Source of the DNA: Alphaproteobacteria bacterium
GTDB lineage: Bacteria; Pseudomonadota; Alphaproteobacteria; Geminicoccales; Geminicoccaceae
NCBI GenBank assembly: GCA_026990035.1
Contig: JALSIM010000005.1
Location: 124,001 to 188,000, forward strand
DNA length: 64,000 nucleotides
Direction: 5' to 3'
Shown: positions 18,427 through 27,170 of the stretch, one piece after another
Layout: every line of letters begins with the position of its first letter
Numbering within the stretch: position 1 is the first letter of the stretch
The notes under the pieces: model-generated
The model's input: only the letters and a program-made list of their open reading frames with translations
Database searches by the model: none
What the model was told of the DNA's origin: nothing
Made by a program: the position numbers and the translations under genes

Positions 18427-19698
18427 ATGGCGAGTGATTCGCGAAACCGGCTGTTCTGCGAAGGCGAGCTCGATGACCTGTTGTGGACACAAACACGAAG
18501 CATCCCCGAAATCGTTAGCAGTATCCCAACAGATCAGTTTCTAGGATCGACGGACCAACGCTTGGTACACCATCTGGTATCCCGGCTTCGCATTGTGCCT
18601 CTCACGCTATACGAGGATAATGCCGAGATGGAGCAGAACGAGACTCTGGTGGACGTGAGCGGTGACCGGACCCGTTATTGGAGCACCGATTTTGACGGAC
18701 CTCGGATGGTTCCCGCTACGGAAGTAATCATCACGATCCCATACACTGGCGATCCTCAGTTATGGAAGCTAAAACCCAATCCATGTCGCCATAGCTTCCC
18801 TGTAGGAAGCATCACGCCCCCTCGCGGCGAACAAGCCGGCACGCTCATCATCACCATCATCAAGCCACATGATGCCGATGAAGAACAGTTCCGCAAGGAT
18901 CTTGATAAAACGCTTTCAGATGTTCATGATCACATCAAAACCCAACACGGACAAGTCGAGCGTTACAATGACGAACTCCCCGAGCACATCCGGGCCGCAA
19001 TCGATGCCCGGCGCCAGCGCCTGCAACAACACGAAGGCCTGTCCGCTGTCCTGGCCATCCCCCTAAAGCGGAGAGAAGGCGCCCCGCCCATCAAACCCAT
19101 CAAGGTCGAGGAGAAGATCACTAAACCATTGCCGCCTCCGCCCAAGTCCGGCTGCAAACCCGAACCCGGCATAACCGACGAGTTATACGACAACATCCTC
19201 GCCATCATCCGGCACGAAGGACGGACGTTCGAGACCGCACCGGCGACCTTCGCCAAATTCAAAGAGAACGAATTGCGGGAGGTCATTCTCGCCCATCTGA
19301 ACGGGCATTACCGAGGCGGCGCTACGGGGGAGACGTTCCGCAAATCCGGCAAAACAGATATCCGCATAGAAGACCAAGAGCGAGCAGCATTCATCGGGGA
19401 ATGCAAGGTGTGGAGAGGTACCAAGCAACTCCTCCAAGCGGTGGACCAACTGCTCGGCTACCTGACATGGAGGGACTGTAAGGCGAGCCTCATCATCTTC
19501 AACAAGTACACCAAAGGTTTCACGAGACTACTCAAGACCGTCCCAGAAGCACTTTCCACGCACCCACTGTTAGTAAATTATTGCGGAGAACAACGCCGTG
19601 GAGAGTGGCGCTATATTTTTCGCTCCGCGGAAGACGAAGAGCGCCATATTCTTGTCCATGTGTTTTTGTTCAACATATGTCATAACGAGCGATCGTGA
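18427..19698 (+). CDS. Uncharacterised protein with C-terminal PD-(D/E)XK nuclease-like motif
   Basis: A 423-residue protein whose family I do not recognise. The DNA is visibly richer in A and T than its neighbours, and codon use is unlike them (many AAA, ATT and ACA codons), pointing to recent transfer. The C-terminal 150 residues look like a PD-(D/E)XK nuclease core: a helix ending in E302, then KTDIRI with D311, FIGECKVW with E325-x-K327, and QAVDQLLGY with Q337 and Y345. The N-terminal 220 residues contain strand-rich (EVIITIPYTG, LIITIIKPHD) and helical parts. A proline-rich linker (about 215-250) separates the halves. It follows a toxin-antitoxin pair. A defence or restriction role is an inference only. 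Confidence 0.7.
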   Translation: MASDSRNRLFCEGELDDLLWTQTRSIPEIVSSIPTDQFLGSTDQRLVHHLVSRLRIVPLTLYEDNAEMEQNETLVDVSGDRTRYWSTDFDGPRMVPATEVIITIPYTGDPQLWKLKPNPCRHSFPVGSITPPRGEQAGTLIITIIKPHDADEEQFRKDLDKTLSDVHDHIKTQHGQVERYNDELPEHIRAAIDARRQRLQQHEGLSAVLAIPLKRREGAPPIKPIKVEEKITKPLPPPPKSGCKPEPGITDELYDNILAIIRHEGRTFETAPATFAKFKENELREVILAHLNGHYRGGATGETFRKSGKTDIRIEDQERAAFIGECKVWRGTKQLLQAVDQLLGYLTWRDCKASLIIFNKYTKGFTRLLKTVPEALSTHPLLVNYCGEQRRGEWRYIFRSAEDEERHILVHVFLFNICHNERS

Positions 19699-19713
19699 GG
19701 TCCGCGAGCCGAG

Positions 19714-19742
19714 CCCCGCACTGATAGCGGGCGAGCGCGGGG
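19714..19742. terminator. Possible hairpin between convergent genes
   Basis: CCCCGC at 19714-19719 can pair with GCGGGG at 19737-19742, between the low-GC nuclease-like gene and the convergent ABC permease. No strong T-run follows on the plus strand (TTCAAAAATAA), so termination function is weakly supported. Confidence 0.3.
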
Positions 19743-19769
19743 TTCAAAAATAAGTGCCCGCTCCCCCCC

Positions 19770-20651
19770 TCAGATCCGCTTTTCGATCTGGGGGCGCAGA
19801 AGCGCCAGGTAGATGGCGCCGAAGACCAGCACGATGATCAGGAAGGCGAAGCTCAGGGCACTGGTGTAGCCGAGATTGAACTTCTTGAGCCCCTCCTGGT
19901 AGGCGTAGAGGGTCAGGGTCTCGGTGGACACGCCCGGGCCGCCGCCGGTGAGCACGAACACGGTGTCGATGATCTTCATCGATTCGACGAGGCGGATGAA
20001 GACCACCGCCGCCGAGACCGGCAGCAGCAGCGGAAAGGTGATGGTCCAGAACTGCTTCCAGGGCGAGGCGTCCTCGAGGCGGGCGGCCTCGTAGATGTCC
20101 TCGGGCAGCGACTGCAGCCCCGCCAGCATCAGGAGGATGACGAAGGGGGTCCACTGCCAGACCTCGACGATGATCAGCGAGCTCTTGGCCCAGACGGGAT
20201 CGGTGGTGAACGGCAGATTGGCGAGACCGAACAGGGAGAAGAGCTGGTTGACCGGCCCCAGGGTCGAGTGGAACAGCATCCGCCAGATCAGGGCCACCGC
20301 CACCGGCGCCATCAGCATCGGCAGGAGGAAGGTCACCCGGAACAGCCGCTCCGCGGGCACCCTGGCGTGGAGTGCCAGGGCGATGGCGAAGCCCAGCACG
20401 TACTGGATCGCCACCGAGGTGACGCTGATCACGCCGGTGTTCCAGAGGACCCGCCAGAAGCGGGGCTGCGAGAACAGGGTGACGTAATTGTCGAAGCCGA
20501 CGAAACGGGGGGGCGACGGCGGGACGAGGCGGACCTGCTGGAAGCTCATGGTCAGCGAATAGACCAGCGGGAAGAGGGCGATCAGCAGCACCACCAGCAC
20601 CGCCGGCCAGATGAAGAGATGCTTGATCCGTTCGGTGCCGGCCATCGCCAT
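19770..20651 (-). CDS. Sugar-type ABC transporter permease (MalF/UgpA-like), orphan
   Basis: A 293-residue binding-protein-dependent permease with six predicted membrane segments. The cytoplasmic EAA loop is present (YEAARLEDASPWKQFWTITF), as are FVGFDNYVTLF after TM1 and VLTGGGPGVSTETL near the end, typical of carbohydrate ABC permeases (CUT1). The start is the first of two nearby ATGs (20651), preceded by GGAGGGAA. Its usual partners (second permease, ATPase, substrate-binding protein) are all absent: upstream is a UspA gene 23 bases away, downstream the convergent accessory block. It is either a remnant of an operon cut by the insertion or a subunit recruited by a system elsewhere. Confidence 0.9.
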   Translation of the reverse strand: MAMAGTERIKHLFIWPAVLVVLLIALFPLVYSLTMSFQQVRLVPPSPPRFVGFDNYVTLFSQPRFWRVLWNTGVISVTSVAIQYVLGFAIALALHARVPAERLFRVTFLLPMLMAPVAVALIWRMLFHSTLGPVNQLFSLFGLANLPFTTDPVWAKSSLIIVEVWQWTPFVILLMLAGLQSLPEDIYEAARLEDASPWKQFWTITFPLLLPVSAAVVFIRLVESMKIIDTVFVLTGGGPGVSTETLTLYAYQEGLKKFNLGYTSALSFAFLIIVLVFGAIYLALLRPQIEKRI

Positions 20652-20674
20652 CGCCGTTCCCTCCCCCGGAAAGC

Positions 20675-21115
20675 TCAGCCGCGCACGACGAACACCGACT
20701 GTCGCGCGTGCCGCACCACCCGCGCCGCGTTGGTGCCGAGGAGATAGTCCTTCATCTCCGGCCGGTGCGAGGCGAGGACGATGAGATCGCAGCCGATCCG
20801 GTCGGCGGCGCGGAGGATCTCGTCGTAGATGGTCCCCACGGCGACGTAGCCGTCGGCCGCGATATCGTCGGGCACCTTCTCGCGGATGAAGGCGGCGAGG
20901 GTCCGTTCCGCTTCCTTGCGGGCCTCGTCCTCGAAATTCTCCGGAAAGAAGGAGCCCACTACCGGCATCCCGAAGCTCGGAATGACGGTGAGCAGATGGA
21001 GCATGCCGCCGTGCATGCGGGCGATGTCGATGGCGCTCGGCAGCGCCCACTGCCAGGAGCTCGAATGGCCGAGATCGATCGGCAGGAGGATGTTCTCGTA
21101 GGGGCGCGCGGACAT
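20675..21115 (-). CDS. Universal stress protein (UspA family)
   Basis: A 146-residue UspA-fold protein. The N-terminus has NILLPIDLGHSSSWQWAL (the conserved Asp of the nucleotide pocket), and the C-terminus has LIVLASHRPEMKDYLLGTNA, equivalent to the GS..G-type ATP loop although the glycines are altered, then HARQSVFVVR. The ATG at 21115 has AAAGGA eight bases upstream; a longer open frame from 21148 lacks this. It lies just after the TRAP permease gene. UspA-type proteins such as TeaD are known partners and regulators of TRAP transporters, so a regulatory role here is likely. Confidence 0.88.
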   Translation of the reverse strand: MSARPYENILLPIDLGHSSSWQWALPSAIDIARMHGGMLHLLTVIPSFGMPVVGSFFPENFEDEARKEAERTLAAFIREKVPDDIAADGYVAVGTIYDEILRAADRIGCDLIVLASHRPEMKDYLLGTNAARVVRHARQSVFVVRG

Positions 21116-21188
21116 GCTTGCGATCCTTTCCCTAATTCGCGGCAGCACGACGCCGGCGGCCGGAGCCGGCGCGCTGCCGTCTCCCCCT

Positions 21189-23843
21189 TCAGTCGGCGGC
21201 CGCCGCGGCCGTCGCGAGCTGCCGGCGGCGCCGGGCGAGCTGGGACAGCAGGACCAGCCCGAGCAGCAGCAGGGCCGGCAGGTAGAACACCTCCTTGGGC
21301 ATCCGCTCGGCCGGCAGATAGACCTCTGCCACCGTCACCGGCTCGTCGGCGTAGAAGTCGAACTGCTGCGACAGCTCGAAGAAGGGCGTGCCGGGCATCG
21401 GTTCCTCGAGCAGAGCACGATCCCCCTCGAGCAGGACCGGCAGCCCGGACCGGGCCAGCCGGTCGAGCGCATCGGTTCCGGGGCGCATCTCGACATTGAT
21501 GGTCGTCGCCCGGATCCGGTCGGGATCGTTGAAGTCGGGACCCGCGATCCGCATCCGGAGGAGCTGGCCGTCCGGCGTCCGCTCGGCGATCCTGACGATC
21601 TCCCCGCCCCGGTATTCGACGAACGGCGGCTGCACCATGTCCAGCCAGAAGCCCGGCCGGAACAGGGTGAAGGCCACCAGCAGCAGCGCCGCCACCTCCC
21701 ACCAGCGGGTCCGCACCAGGAAATACCCCTGTGTCGCGGCCGCGAAGAGCAGCATGGCGATCACCCCGACGACGAAGACGAACACGCCCTTGAGGAAGGT
21801 GACGTCGATCAGCAGCAGTTCGGTGTTGAACACGAACAGGAAGGGCAGGATGGCGGTCCGGATGTCGTACATGAACCCCTGGATGCCGGTCTTGATCGGA
21901 TCCCCGCCCGAGATCGCCGCGGCGGCGAAGGCGGCGAGCCCGACGGGCGGTGTGTCGTCCGCGAGAATGCCGAAATAGAAGACGAACAGATGGGCGGCCA
22001 CCGCCGGCAGCAGCAGGCCGTTCTGGGCCCCCACCGTCAGGATCACCGGCGCCATCAGCGAGGAGACGACGATGTAGTTGGCGGTGGTCGGCAACCCCAT
22101 GCCGAGGATCAGGCTCATCACCGCCACTAGGATCAGCATGACCATCAGCGACCCGCCCGACAGATATTCGACGAAGGCGCCGATCACCTGATGCGCGCCG
22201 GTCAGGCCGATGGTGCCGACGATGATCCCGGCGGCGCCGGTGGCGACGGCGATGGCGATCATCGAGCGGGCCCCGGCGATCAGCCCCTGGACCCAGTCGG
22301 AGAAGCCGCGACGGAGCCCGGCCATGAAATCGGTCCGCCCCCGGAACATGCCCTTGACGGCGTGATGGGTGAGGGCGATGAAGCTCATCGCCACCACCGC
22401 GTAATAGGCCGAAGTCCCGGCCGACATCCGCTCGATCATGATCAGCCAGATCAGGAGGATGATCGGCAGGATGAAGTAGAGGCCGGTGACCGCCACCGCA
22501 CCGGCGCGAGGCAGCTCGGTGATCGGGGCGTTCGGATCGTCCGGCTCGAGATCGGGATACTGGGCCGCCTTCCAGGCGAGCAGCAGATAGGCGGCGAGGA
22601 ACAGCCCGACGACGCTCCAGAAGGTCATCTCGGGCAGCACCAGCTTGATCCAGCCCAGCCCGTAGTAGACCGCCATGAACAGGATCATGGTGCCGAGGAA
22701 ACCGCCGACGAACAGGGTGAGCGATTGCAGCGGCGTCCGCCCGGTATGCGGTCTGGGCAGTCCCCGGAGACCGAGCTTCAGGGCCTCGAGATGGACGATG
22801 TAGACCAGCGCGATGTAGGAAATCAGCGCCGGCACGAAGGCGTGCTTGATGAGTTCGAAATAGGGCGTGCCGGTGAACTCGGCGATCAGGAAGGCGGCGG
22901 CGCCCATCACCGGCGGCGTGAGCTGGCCGTTGGTGGAGGAGGCCACCTCCACCGCTCCCGCCTTCTCCGGGGTGAAGCCGGTCCGCTTCATGAGGGGGAT
23001 GGTGAAGGTGCCGGTGGTCACGACATTGGCGATCGAGGAGCCGGAATAGAGGCCCGAGAGGCCCGAGGCCACCACCGCCGCCTTGGCCGGCCCGCCCCGC
23101 AGATGACCGAGCACCGCGAAGGCCACCTTGATGAAGTAGCCGCCGGCCCCGGCCTTCTCCAGAATCGCTCCGAACAGCACGAACAGGAAGATGAGAGTGG
23201 TCGAGACTTCGAGCGGCTTGCCGAAGACCCCTTCCTCCTGCATCCAGAAGTGCCACATCGCCTTCGAGAAGCTGGCCCCCTTCCACTGGATGACCTCGGG
23301 GACGAACTCCATGTCGCCGAAGAAGACGTAGACGAGGAACACGAGGATGACGATCACCAGCGGCAGGCCGAGGGCCCGGTAGGTGGTCAACAGGACGAGC
23401 AGGATGCCGATCGCCGAGATCCAGAGATCGGCGGTGATCGGGATCCCCGACCGTTCGGCGATCGCGGTCTGGAAGACGACCGCGTAGAGGGTGACGACGA
23501 TGGCGATCGCCGCCAGCACCCAGTCGTAGAGGGGGATGCGGTCGCGCGGACTGGACCGCAGCAGCGGAAACGCGAGGGCAGCGAGGACGAGAGCGAAGGC
23601 GAGATGGATCCGCCGCGTCTTCACCGAGCCCATGTAGAACTGGATCTCGAGCCCCCAGGCGCGCGCCCATTCCTGGAGCAGCGGCGGCAGCGGGGAGGCG
23701 ATGTAGATCTGGTAGAGCGACCAGGCGATGCACAGGCCGATCAGCAGCCGGCCCGCGAATCCCGTGGGATTGCGCGCACCCGTATCGACATTGGCGGCGA
23801 GCTCTTCGGCGTCGAGCTGATGCACCTCGACTTTCTGGGCCAT
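21189..23843 (-). CDS. TRAP transporter fused permease (DctQM fusion, TAXI type)
   Basis: An 884-residue inner-membrane protein in which the small (4TM, DctQ-like) and large (12TM, DctM-like) subunits of a TRAP transporter are fused, as is typical for TAXI-type systems. Conserved blocks include LFVLFGAILEKAGAGGYFI, GLSGLYSGSSIANVVTTGTF and MGAAAFLIAEFTGTPYFE in the N-terminal half of the M domain, and ILGMGLPTTANYIV and FYFGILADDTPPVGLAAFAA towards the end. The last 170 residues resemble the extra C-terminal domain found in this subgroup. The ATG at 23843 replaces a longer open frame with no homology. It is paired with the TAXI binding protein upstream. The substrate is an unknown organic acid or amino acid. 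Confidence 0.92.
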   Translation of the reverse strand: MAQKVEVHQLDAEELAANVDTGARNPTGFAGRLLIGLCIAWSLYQIYIASPLPPLLQEWARAWGLEIQFYMGSVKTRRIHLAFALVLAALAFPLLRSSPRDRIPLYDWVLAAIAIVVTLYAVVFQTAIAERSGIPITADLWISAIGILLVLLTTYRALGLPLVIVILVFLVYVFFGDMEFVPEVIQWKGASFSKAMWHFWMQEEGVFGKPLEVSTTLIFLFVLFGAILEKAGAGGYFIKVAFAVLGHLRGGPAKAAVVASGLSGLYSGSSIANVVTTGTFTIPLMKRTGFTPEKAGAVEVASSTNGQLTPPVMGAAAFLIAEFTGTPYFELIKHAFVPALISYIALVYIVHLEALKLGLRGLPRPHTGRTPLQSLTLFVGGFLGTMILFMAVYYGLGWIKLVLPEMTFWSVVGLFLAAYLLLAWKAAQYPDLEPDDPNAPITELPRAGAVAVTGLYFILPIILLIWLIMIERMSAGTSAYYAVVAMSFIALTHHAVKGMFRGRTDFMAGLRRGFSDWVQGLIAGARSMIAIAVATGAAGIIVGTIGLTGAHQVIGAFVEYLSGGSLMVMLILVAVMSLILGMGLPTTANYIVVSSLMAPVILTVGAQNGLLLPAVAAHLFVFYFGILADDTPPVGLAAFAAAAISGGDPIKTGIQGFMYDIRTAILPFLFVFNTELLLIDVTFLKGVFVFVVGVIAMLLFAAATQGYFLVRTRWWEVAALLLVAFTLFRPGFWLDMVQPPFVEYRGGEIVRIAERTPDGQLLRMRIAGPDFNDPDRIRATTINVEMRPGTDALDRLARSGLPVLLEGDRALLEEPMPGTPFFELSQQFDFYADEPVTVAEVYLPAERMPKEVFYLPALLLLGLVLLSQLARRRRQLATAAAAAD

Positions 23844-23985
23844 GGGAGTTTCACCCTCTTCTTGCCGTGGCGTCCTGCCGAGACGGCCCGCGCCCCTGCC
23901 TCCGTCCATCCGGGCCACGGGATCGGTCTTCCTTCGCGAGGGAAGTTCCGGGCGGCCGACCCGTCACAGCCTCCCCGAGTTCGAG

Positions 23986-24011
23986 AAAGGGCGGCCGTCC
24001 GCCGGCCGCCC
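23986..24011 (-). terminator. Intercistronic hairpin after TAXI binding-protein gene
   Basis: A nine-base stem (GGGCGGCCG pairing with CGGCCGCCC, five-base loop) lies at 23989-24011, 19 bases after the binding-protein stop on the minus strand, followed by TTTCT. It resembles a partial rho-independent terminator. Such sites usually let the binding protein be made in excess over the permease. Confidence 0.6.
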
Positions 24012-24029
24012 TCTCGAGAGAAACGCGGG

Positions 24030-25007
24030 CTACATCCAGCCCCGCTCCTTGTAGTACTTCACCGCACCGGGATGCAGCGGCGCCGACAGCGAGGCGGAGA
24101 TCATCTCCTTCTCGGTCAGATGGGCGAAGGCCGGATGCAGCTTCTTGAAGGCGTCGAAATTGTCGAACACGGCCTTCACCAGATTGTAGACCACATCCTC
24201 CGGCACGGCCGTCGAGGTCACGAGCGTCGCCCGCACGCCCCAAGTCGGCACGTCCTCGTCCTGGCCCGGATAGAGCCCGCCCGGGATGTTGGCGAAGCTG
24301 TAGTAGGGACGCTCCTCGACCAGCTTGTCGAGTGCCGGAGCCCGGGCGCTCACCAGACGCGAGGCGCAGGACGCGAGGGTTTCCTGGGTCAGCGCCGAGG
24401 GATGGCCGACCAGCCAGAAATAGGCGTCGATCTTGTTGTCGCAGAGCGCCTGGCCGGTTTCCGCCGACTTCAGTTCGGCGGCCAGCGCCAGATCCGAGCG
24501 CTTCCAGCCCAGCGCCTCCTCGATCACCTCCCAGGTGCCACGGGTCCCGGAGCCGGGATTACCGATGTTCACCCGCTTGCCCTTGAGATCGAGGATGTTC
24601 TCGATCCCCGCGTCCGCGCGGGCGACGATGGTGACCGGCTCGGGATGGATCGAGAATACGGCCCGCAGCTCCTCGAACGGCCCCTTGTCCTCGAACTTCG
24701 AGGTGCCGTTGTAGGCATGATACTGCCAGTCCGACTGGGCGACGCCGAATTCCAGCTCGCCGGCGCGAATGGCGTTGATGTTGTAGATCGAACCGCCGGT
24801 GGATTCGACCGAGCAGCGGATCCCCGTCTCCTTGCGGTTCTTGTTCATCAGCCGGCAAATGGCGCCACCCGTCGGGTAGTAGACGCCGGTGATGCCGCCG
24901 GTGCCGATGGAGACGAACTTCTGCTGCGCCGCCGCCGGCTCCATCGCCGCCAACGCGCCGACCGCCGCCGCGGTGAAACTCAGCCTGCGTAACCATCTGG
25001 TTATCAT
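24030..25007 (-). CDS. TAXI family TRAP transporter solute-binding protein
   Basis: A 325-residue periplasmic receptor. A signal peptide ([21 protein letters not shown], cleaved near residue 27) precedes the TAXI signature [20 protein letters not shown]. Further family blocks are [35 protein letters not shown] and [12 protein letters not shown]. It delivers a ligand to the fused TRAP permease encoded next. The ligand cannot be read from the sequence; some TAXI proteins bind glutamate or other carboxylates. A perfect six-base inverted repeat (TCGTAT/ATACGA) lies 30-53 bases upstream of the start, in the only AT-rich spacer of this region. Confidence 0.93.
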   Translation of the reverse strand: MITRWLRRLSFTAAAVGALAAMEPAAAQQKFVSIGTGGITGVYYPTGGAICRLMNKNRKETGIRCSVESTGGSIYNINAIRAGELEFGVAQSDWQYHAYNGTSKFEDKGPFEELRAVFSIHPEPVTIVARADAGIENILDLKGKRVNIGNPGSGTRGTWEVIEEALGWKRSDLALAAELKSAETGQALCDNKIDAYFWLVGHPSALTQETLASCASRLVSARAPALDKLVEERPYYSFANIPGGLYPGQDEDVPTWGVRATLVTSTAVPEDVVYNLVKAVFDNFDAFKKLHPAFAHLTEKEMISASLSAPLHPGAVKYYKERGWM

Positions 25008-25037
25008 GGGGTCCTCCCATCTCGTGTTTTCGCCTTT

Positions 25038-25060
25038 TCGTATGTTAGCACCTTATACGA
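25038..25060. promoter_or_regulatory. Inverted repeat upstream of TRAP-TAXI operon, candidate operator
   Basis: TCGTAT at 25038-25043 and ATACGA at 25055-25060 form a perfect inverted repeat with an 11-base spacer. It lies in the AT-rich spacer between the AmpG-like gene and the TAXI receptor gene, where the TRAP promoter is expected on the minus strand. The cognate regulator is unknown; none is encoded alongside. Confidence 0.4.
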
Positions 25061-25068
25061 CTCGCCGG

Positions 25069-27015
25069 TCAACCCCGGCCGCTCACCGACGGCACCGGTT
25101 CCACCTCCACACCGAGCCGGAACAGCACCCAGATGAGCAAAAGCGCGGGCAGGGCGAACAGGGTCGAGGTGACGAAGAACATCTGCCAGCCGACCGCTTC
25201 GACGAAAAAGCCGCTCGAAGGCACGATCACGAACTTGCCGAAGAGTTGCATGAAGGAGGTCAGCAGCGCGTACTGCACGGCGGTGTAATGGAGATTGCAG
25301 AGCGAGGACAGATAGGCGACGAAGACCGCGGTGCCGAGCCCGCCGGACAGATTCTCGATGATGATCACGAGGTGGAACAGGGCGAGCCGCCAGAAATCCG
25401 AAAGCGACACCGGGCCGCCCTCCCCGCTGACCGCCAGCAACAGGAAGGCGAGGTTGGAAAGGGCCATCACGACCACCGCCAGGGCCAGCGAACGCATGAT
25501 GCCGTAGCGGTAGACGATGGTGCCCCCGACCAGCCCGCCGAGGAGCGTCATCCACAGACCGAAGGTCTTGGACACCCAGGCGATCTGGGCTTTGGTAAAG
25601 CCCATCTCGATGTAGAAGGGATTGGCCATCAGGGTCAGGATCACGTCGCTCGCCTTGAACACCGAGATGAGAGCGAGAACGAGGACCGCCACCGCCACCC
25701 CGTGGCGGCGGAAGAAGTCGTAGAAGGGCTCGATCACCGCCCGCCGCATCCAGAGATGCAGCCGCGCTTCCTCGCGCAGCGGGGTGAGCCCGAACAGGGC
25801 CACGGTGCGCCGGCTGAAGTAGGGCATTCCGTAGAGCGCGACGATGGCGAAGAAGCGGAGCCAGAAGCCGAGGATGACGAGCCAGACCGGACTGGTGAAG
25901 GCGGCGAGATCGAATCCGCCACCGCCGAGCGCGACCGTGACCGAGTCGGCCAGCCACCACAGGACGACGAGACCGAGCCAGGCGTAGATCTCGGCGAGAT
26001 AGGGCGGCTCGGCGAGCATCACGTACCACAGGACCTCGACCACGCTCCAGGCGAGCGCCACCAGGGCGTAGGTCTTGACCCAGCGCATGGCCGCCGGGTG
26101 GCGGGTGACGATTCTCGCCCCGACGGCGATACCGAACAGCACGACGGCGGCATTGCCCGCGATCAGCAGGCTTTCGCCGCCGCCCAACGGGGCCCGATAG
26201 GGACCGAGCAGACCGAACAGGAAGGACGCCGGTTCGATCAGCAGCAGATAGACGAGAGCCGCGATCAACGCCCCACCCAGCGCTCCGCCGCGCGCCTCGC
26301 CGCCCTGGCCGATGACCCGCCCGAGCTGGTCCTCCTCGCTCTCCAGCTCCGGTTCGATCAGCTCGGTGGTCGATCCTTCGGGCTCCCGGACGAGGAGGAC
26401 GGTCGCCACCCCTACCAGCACCAGCAGCGCCATCGTCGTGTAGGCGGCGGACCAGCCGGCGGCCTCGGCGATCAGCAGGGCGCCGGCGGTGGCCACCCAC
26501 ATCGCGATTCGATAGCCGAGCACCACCACCCCGGCGCCGGCGCCGAGCTCTTCCTTGGGCAGGATCTCGATCCGGTAGGCATCGATGACGATGTCCTGGC
26601 TGGCCGAGAAGAAGGCCACCAGGACCGCGCACAGGGCCGTCCAGTAGAGCCCGTTCGCCGGATCGGTCTGCCCGAGGCCGTAGATCGACAGGATCAGGCC
26701 GAGCTGGGTCGCCAGCATCCATCCCCGGCGGCGGCCGAAGATCGTGGTCAGCGGTGGCAGCGGCAACCGGTCCATCAGCGGCGCCCAGGCGAACTTGAAA
26801 GTGTAGGGCGCGAAGACGTAGGCGAACAGCCCGATGGAGGCCTTGCTGACCTCGGCCTCGGCCAGCCAAGTGCTGAGGGTCGTGGCGACCAGCATGATCG
26901 GCAGGCCGCTCGAAAATCCGAGCGCCAGGATCGCGACGACCCGCGGGTCGCCGTAGATCTTCCAGGATTCGCGCCAGCCGGCGATGCGCTCCGCGACCGT
27001 CGAAGTTGCTGCCAT
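25069..27015 (-). CDS. ampG: AmpG-like MFS permease with enlarged middle region
   Basis: An inner-membrane MFS transporter of the AmpG family, which imports anhydro-muropeptides for cell-wall recycling. The first half shows LGFSSGLPIMLVATTLSTWL, KFAWAPLMDRL, FGRRRGW and ASQDIVIDAYRIEIL, all highly characteristic. The protein has 648 residues, against about 420-500 in ordinary AmpG. Roughly 200 extra residues (about 215-410) with several hydrophobic helices lie between the two six-helix halves. The second half resumes with FYIEMGFTKAQIAWVSK. The ATG at 27015 (MAATSTV) is the chosen start. Substrate specificity may differ because of the insert. Confidence 0.85.
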   Translation of the reverse strand: MAATSTVAERIAGWRESWKIYGDPRVVAILALGFSSGLPIMLVATTLSTWLAEAEVSKASIGLFAYVFAPYTFKFAWAPLMDRLPLPPLTTIFGRRRGWMLATQLGLILSIYGLGQTDPANGLYWTALCAVLVAFFSASQDIVIDAYRIEILPKEELGAGAGVVVLGYRIAMWVATAGALLIAEAAGWSAAYTTMALLVLVGVATVLLVREPEGSTTELIEPELESEEDQLGRVIGQGGEARGGALGGALIAALVYLLLIEPASFLFGLLGPYRAPLGGGESLLIAGNAAVVLFGIAVGARIVTRHPAAMRWVKTYALVALAWSVVEVLWYVMLAEPPYLAEIYAWLGLVVLWWLADSVTVALGGGGFDLAAFTSPVWLVILGFWLRFFAIVALYGMPYFSRRTVALFGLTPLREEARLHLWMRRAVIEPFYDFFRRHGVAVAVLVLALISVFKASDVILTLMANPFYIEMGFTKAQIAWVSKTFGLWMTLLGGLVGGTIVYRYGIMRSLALAVVVMALSNLAFLLLAVSGEGGPVSLSDFWRLALFHLVIIIENLSGGLGTAVFVAYLSSLCNLHYTAVQYALLTSFMQLFGKFVIVPSSGFFVEAVGWQMFFVTSTLFALPALLLIWVLFRLGVEVEPVPSVSGRG

Positions 27016-27115
27016 GGCCGTTCCGCCCCCGAGCTCTCCCCGCAGCGATGCGGTCATTTGGCCGCGGTGCGCCGGTTCGCGCAAGGGTTATGTCGGCACC
27101 GGCGACACGCAACGG

Positions 27116-27137
27116 AAAGGGCGGCCCCCGGCCGCCC
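27116..27137 (-). terminator. Rho-independent-like terminator after Wza/GumB-like gene
   Basis: GGGCGGCC and GGCCGCCC form an eight-base stem with a three-base loop at 27119-27137, 33 bases past the stop of the Wza-like gene on the minus strand, followed by TTTCC. It separates the polysaccharide-export pair from the AmpG-like gene. Confidence 0.6.
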
Positions 27138-27170
27138 TCACCTCTCGTCTCCGACCGGCCGTGACGGCGG

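Noticed and set aside
22191-24992. Long plus-strand open frame opposite the TRAP-TAXI genes
   Set aside because: Antisense to two well-supported transporter genes and composed of repetitive polar residues typical of shadow frames.
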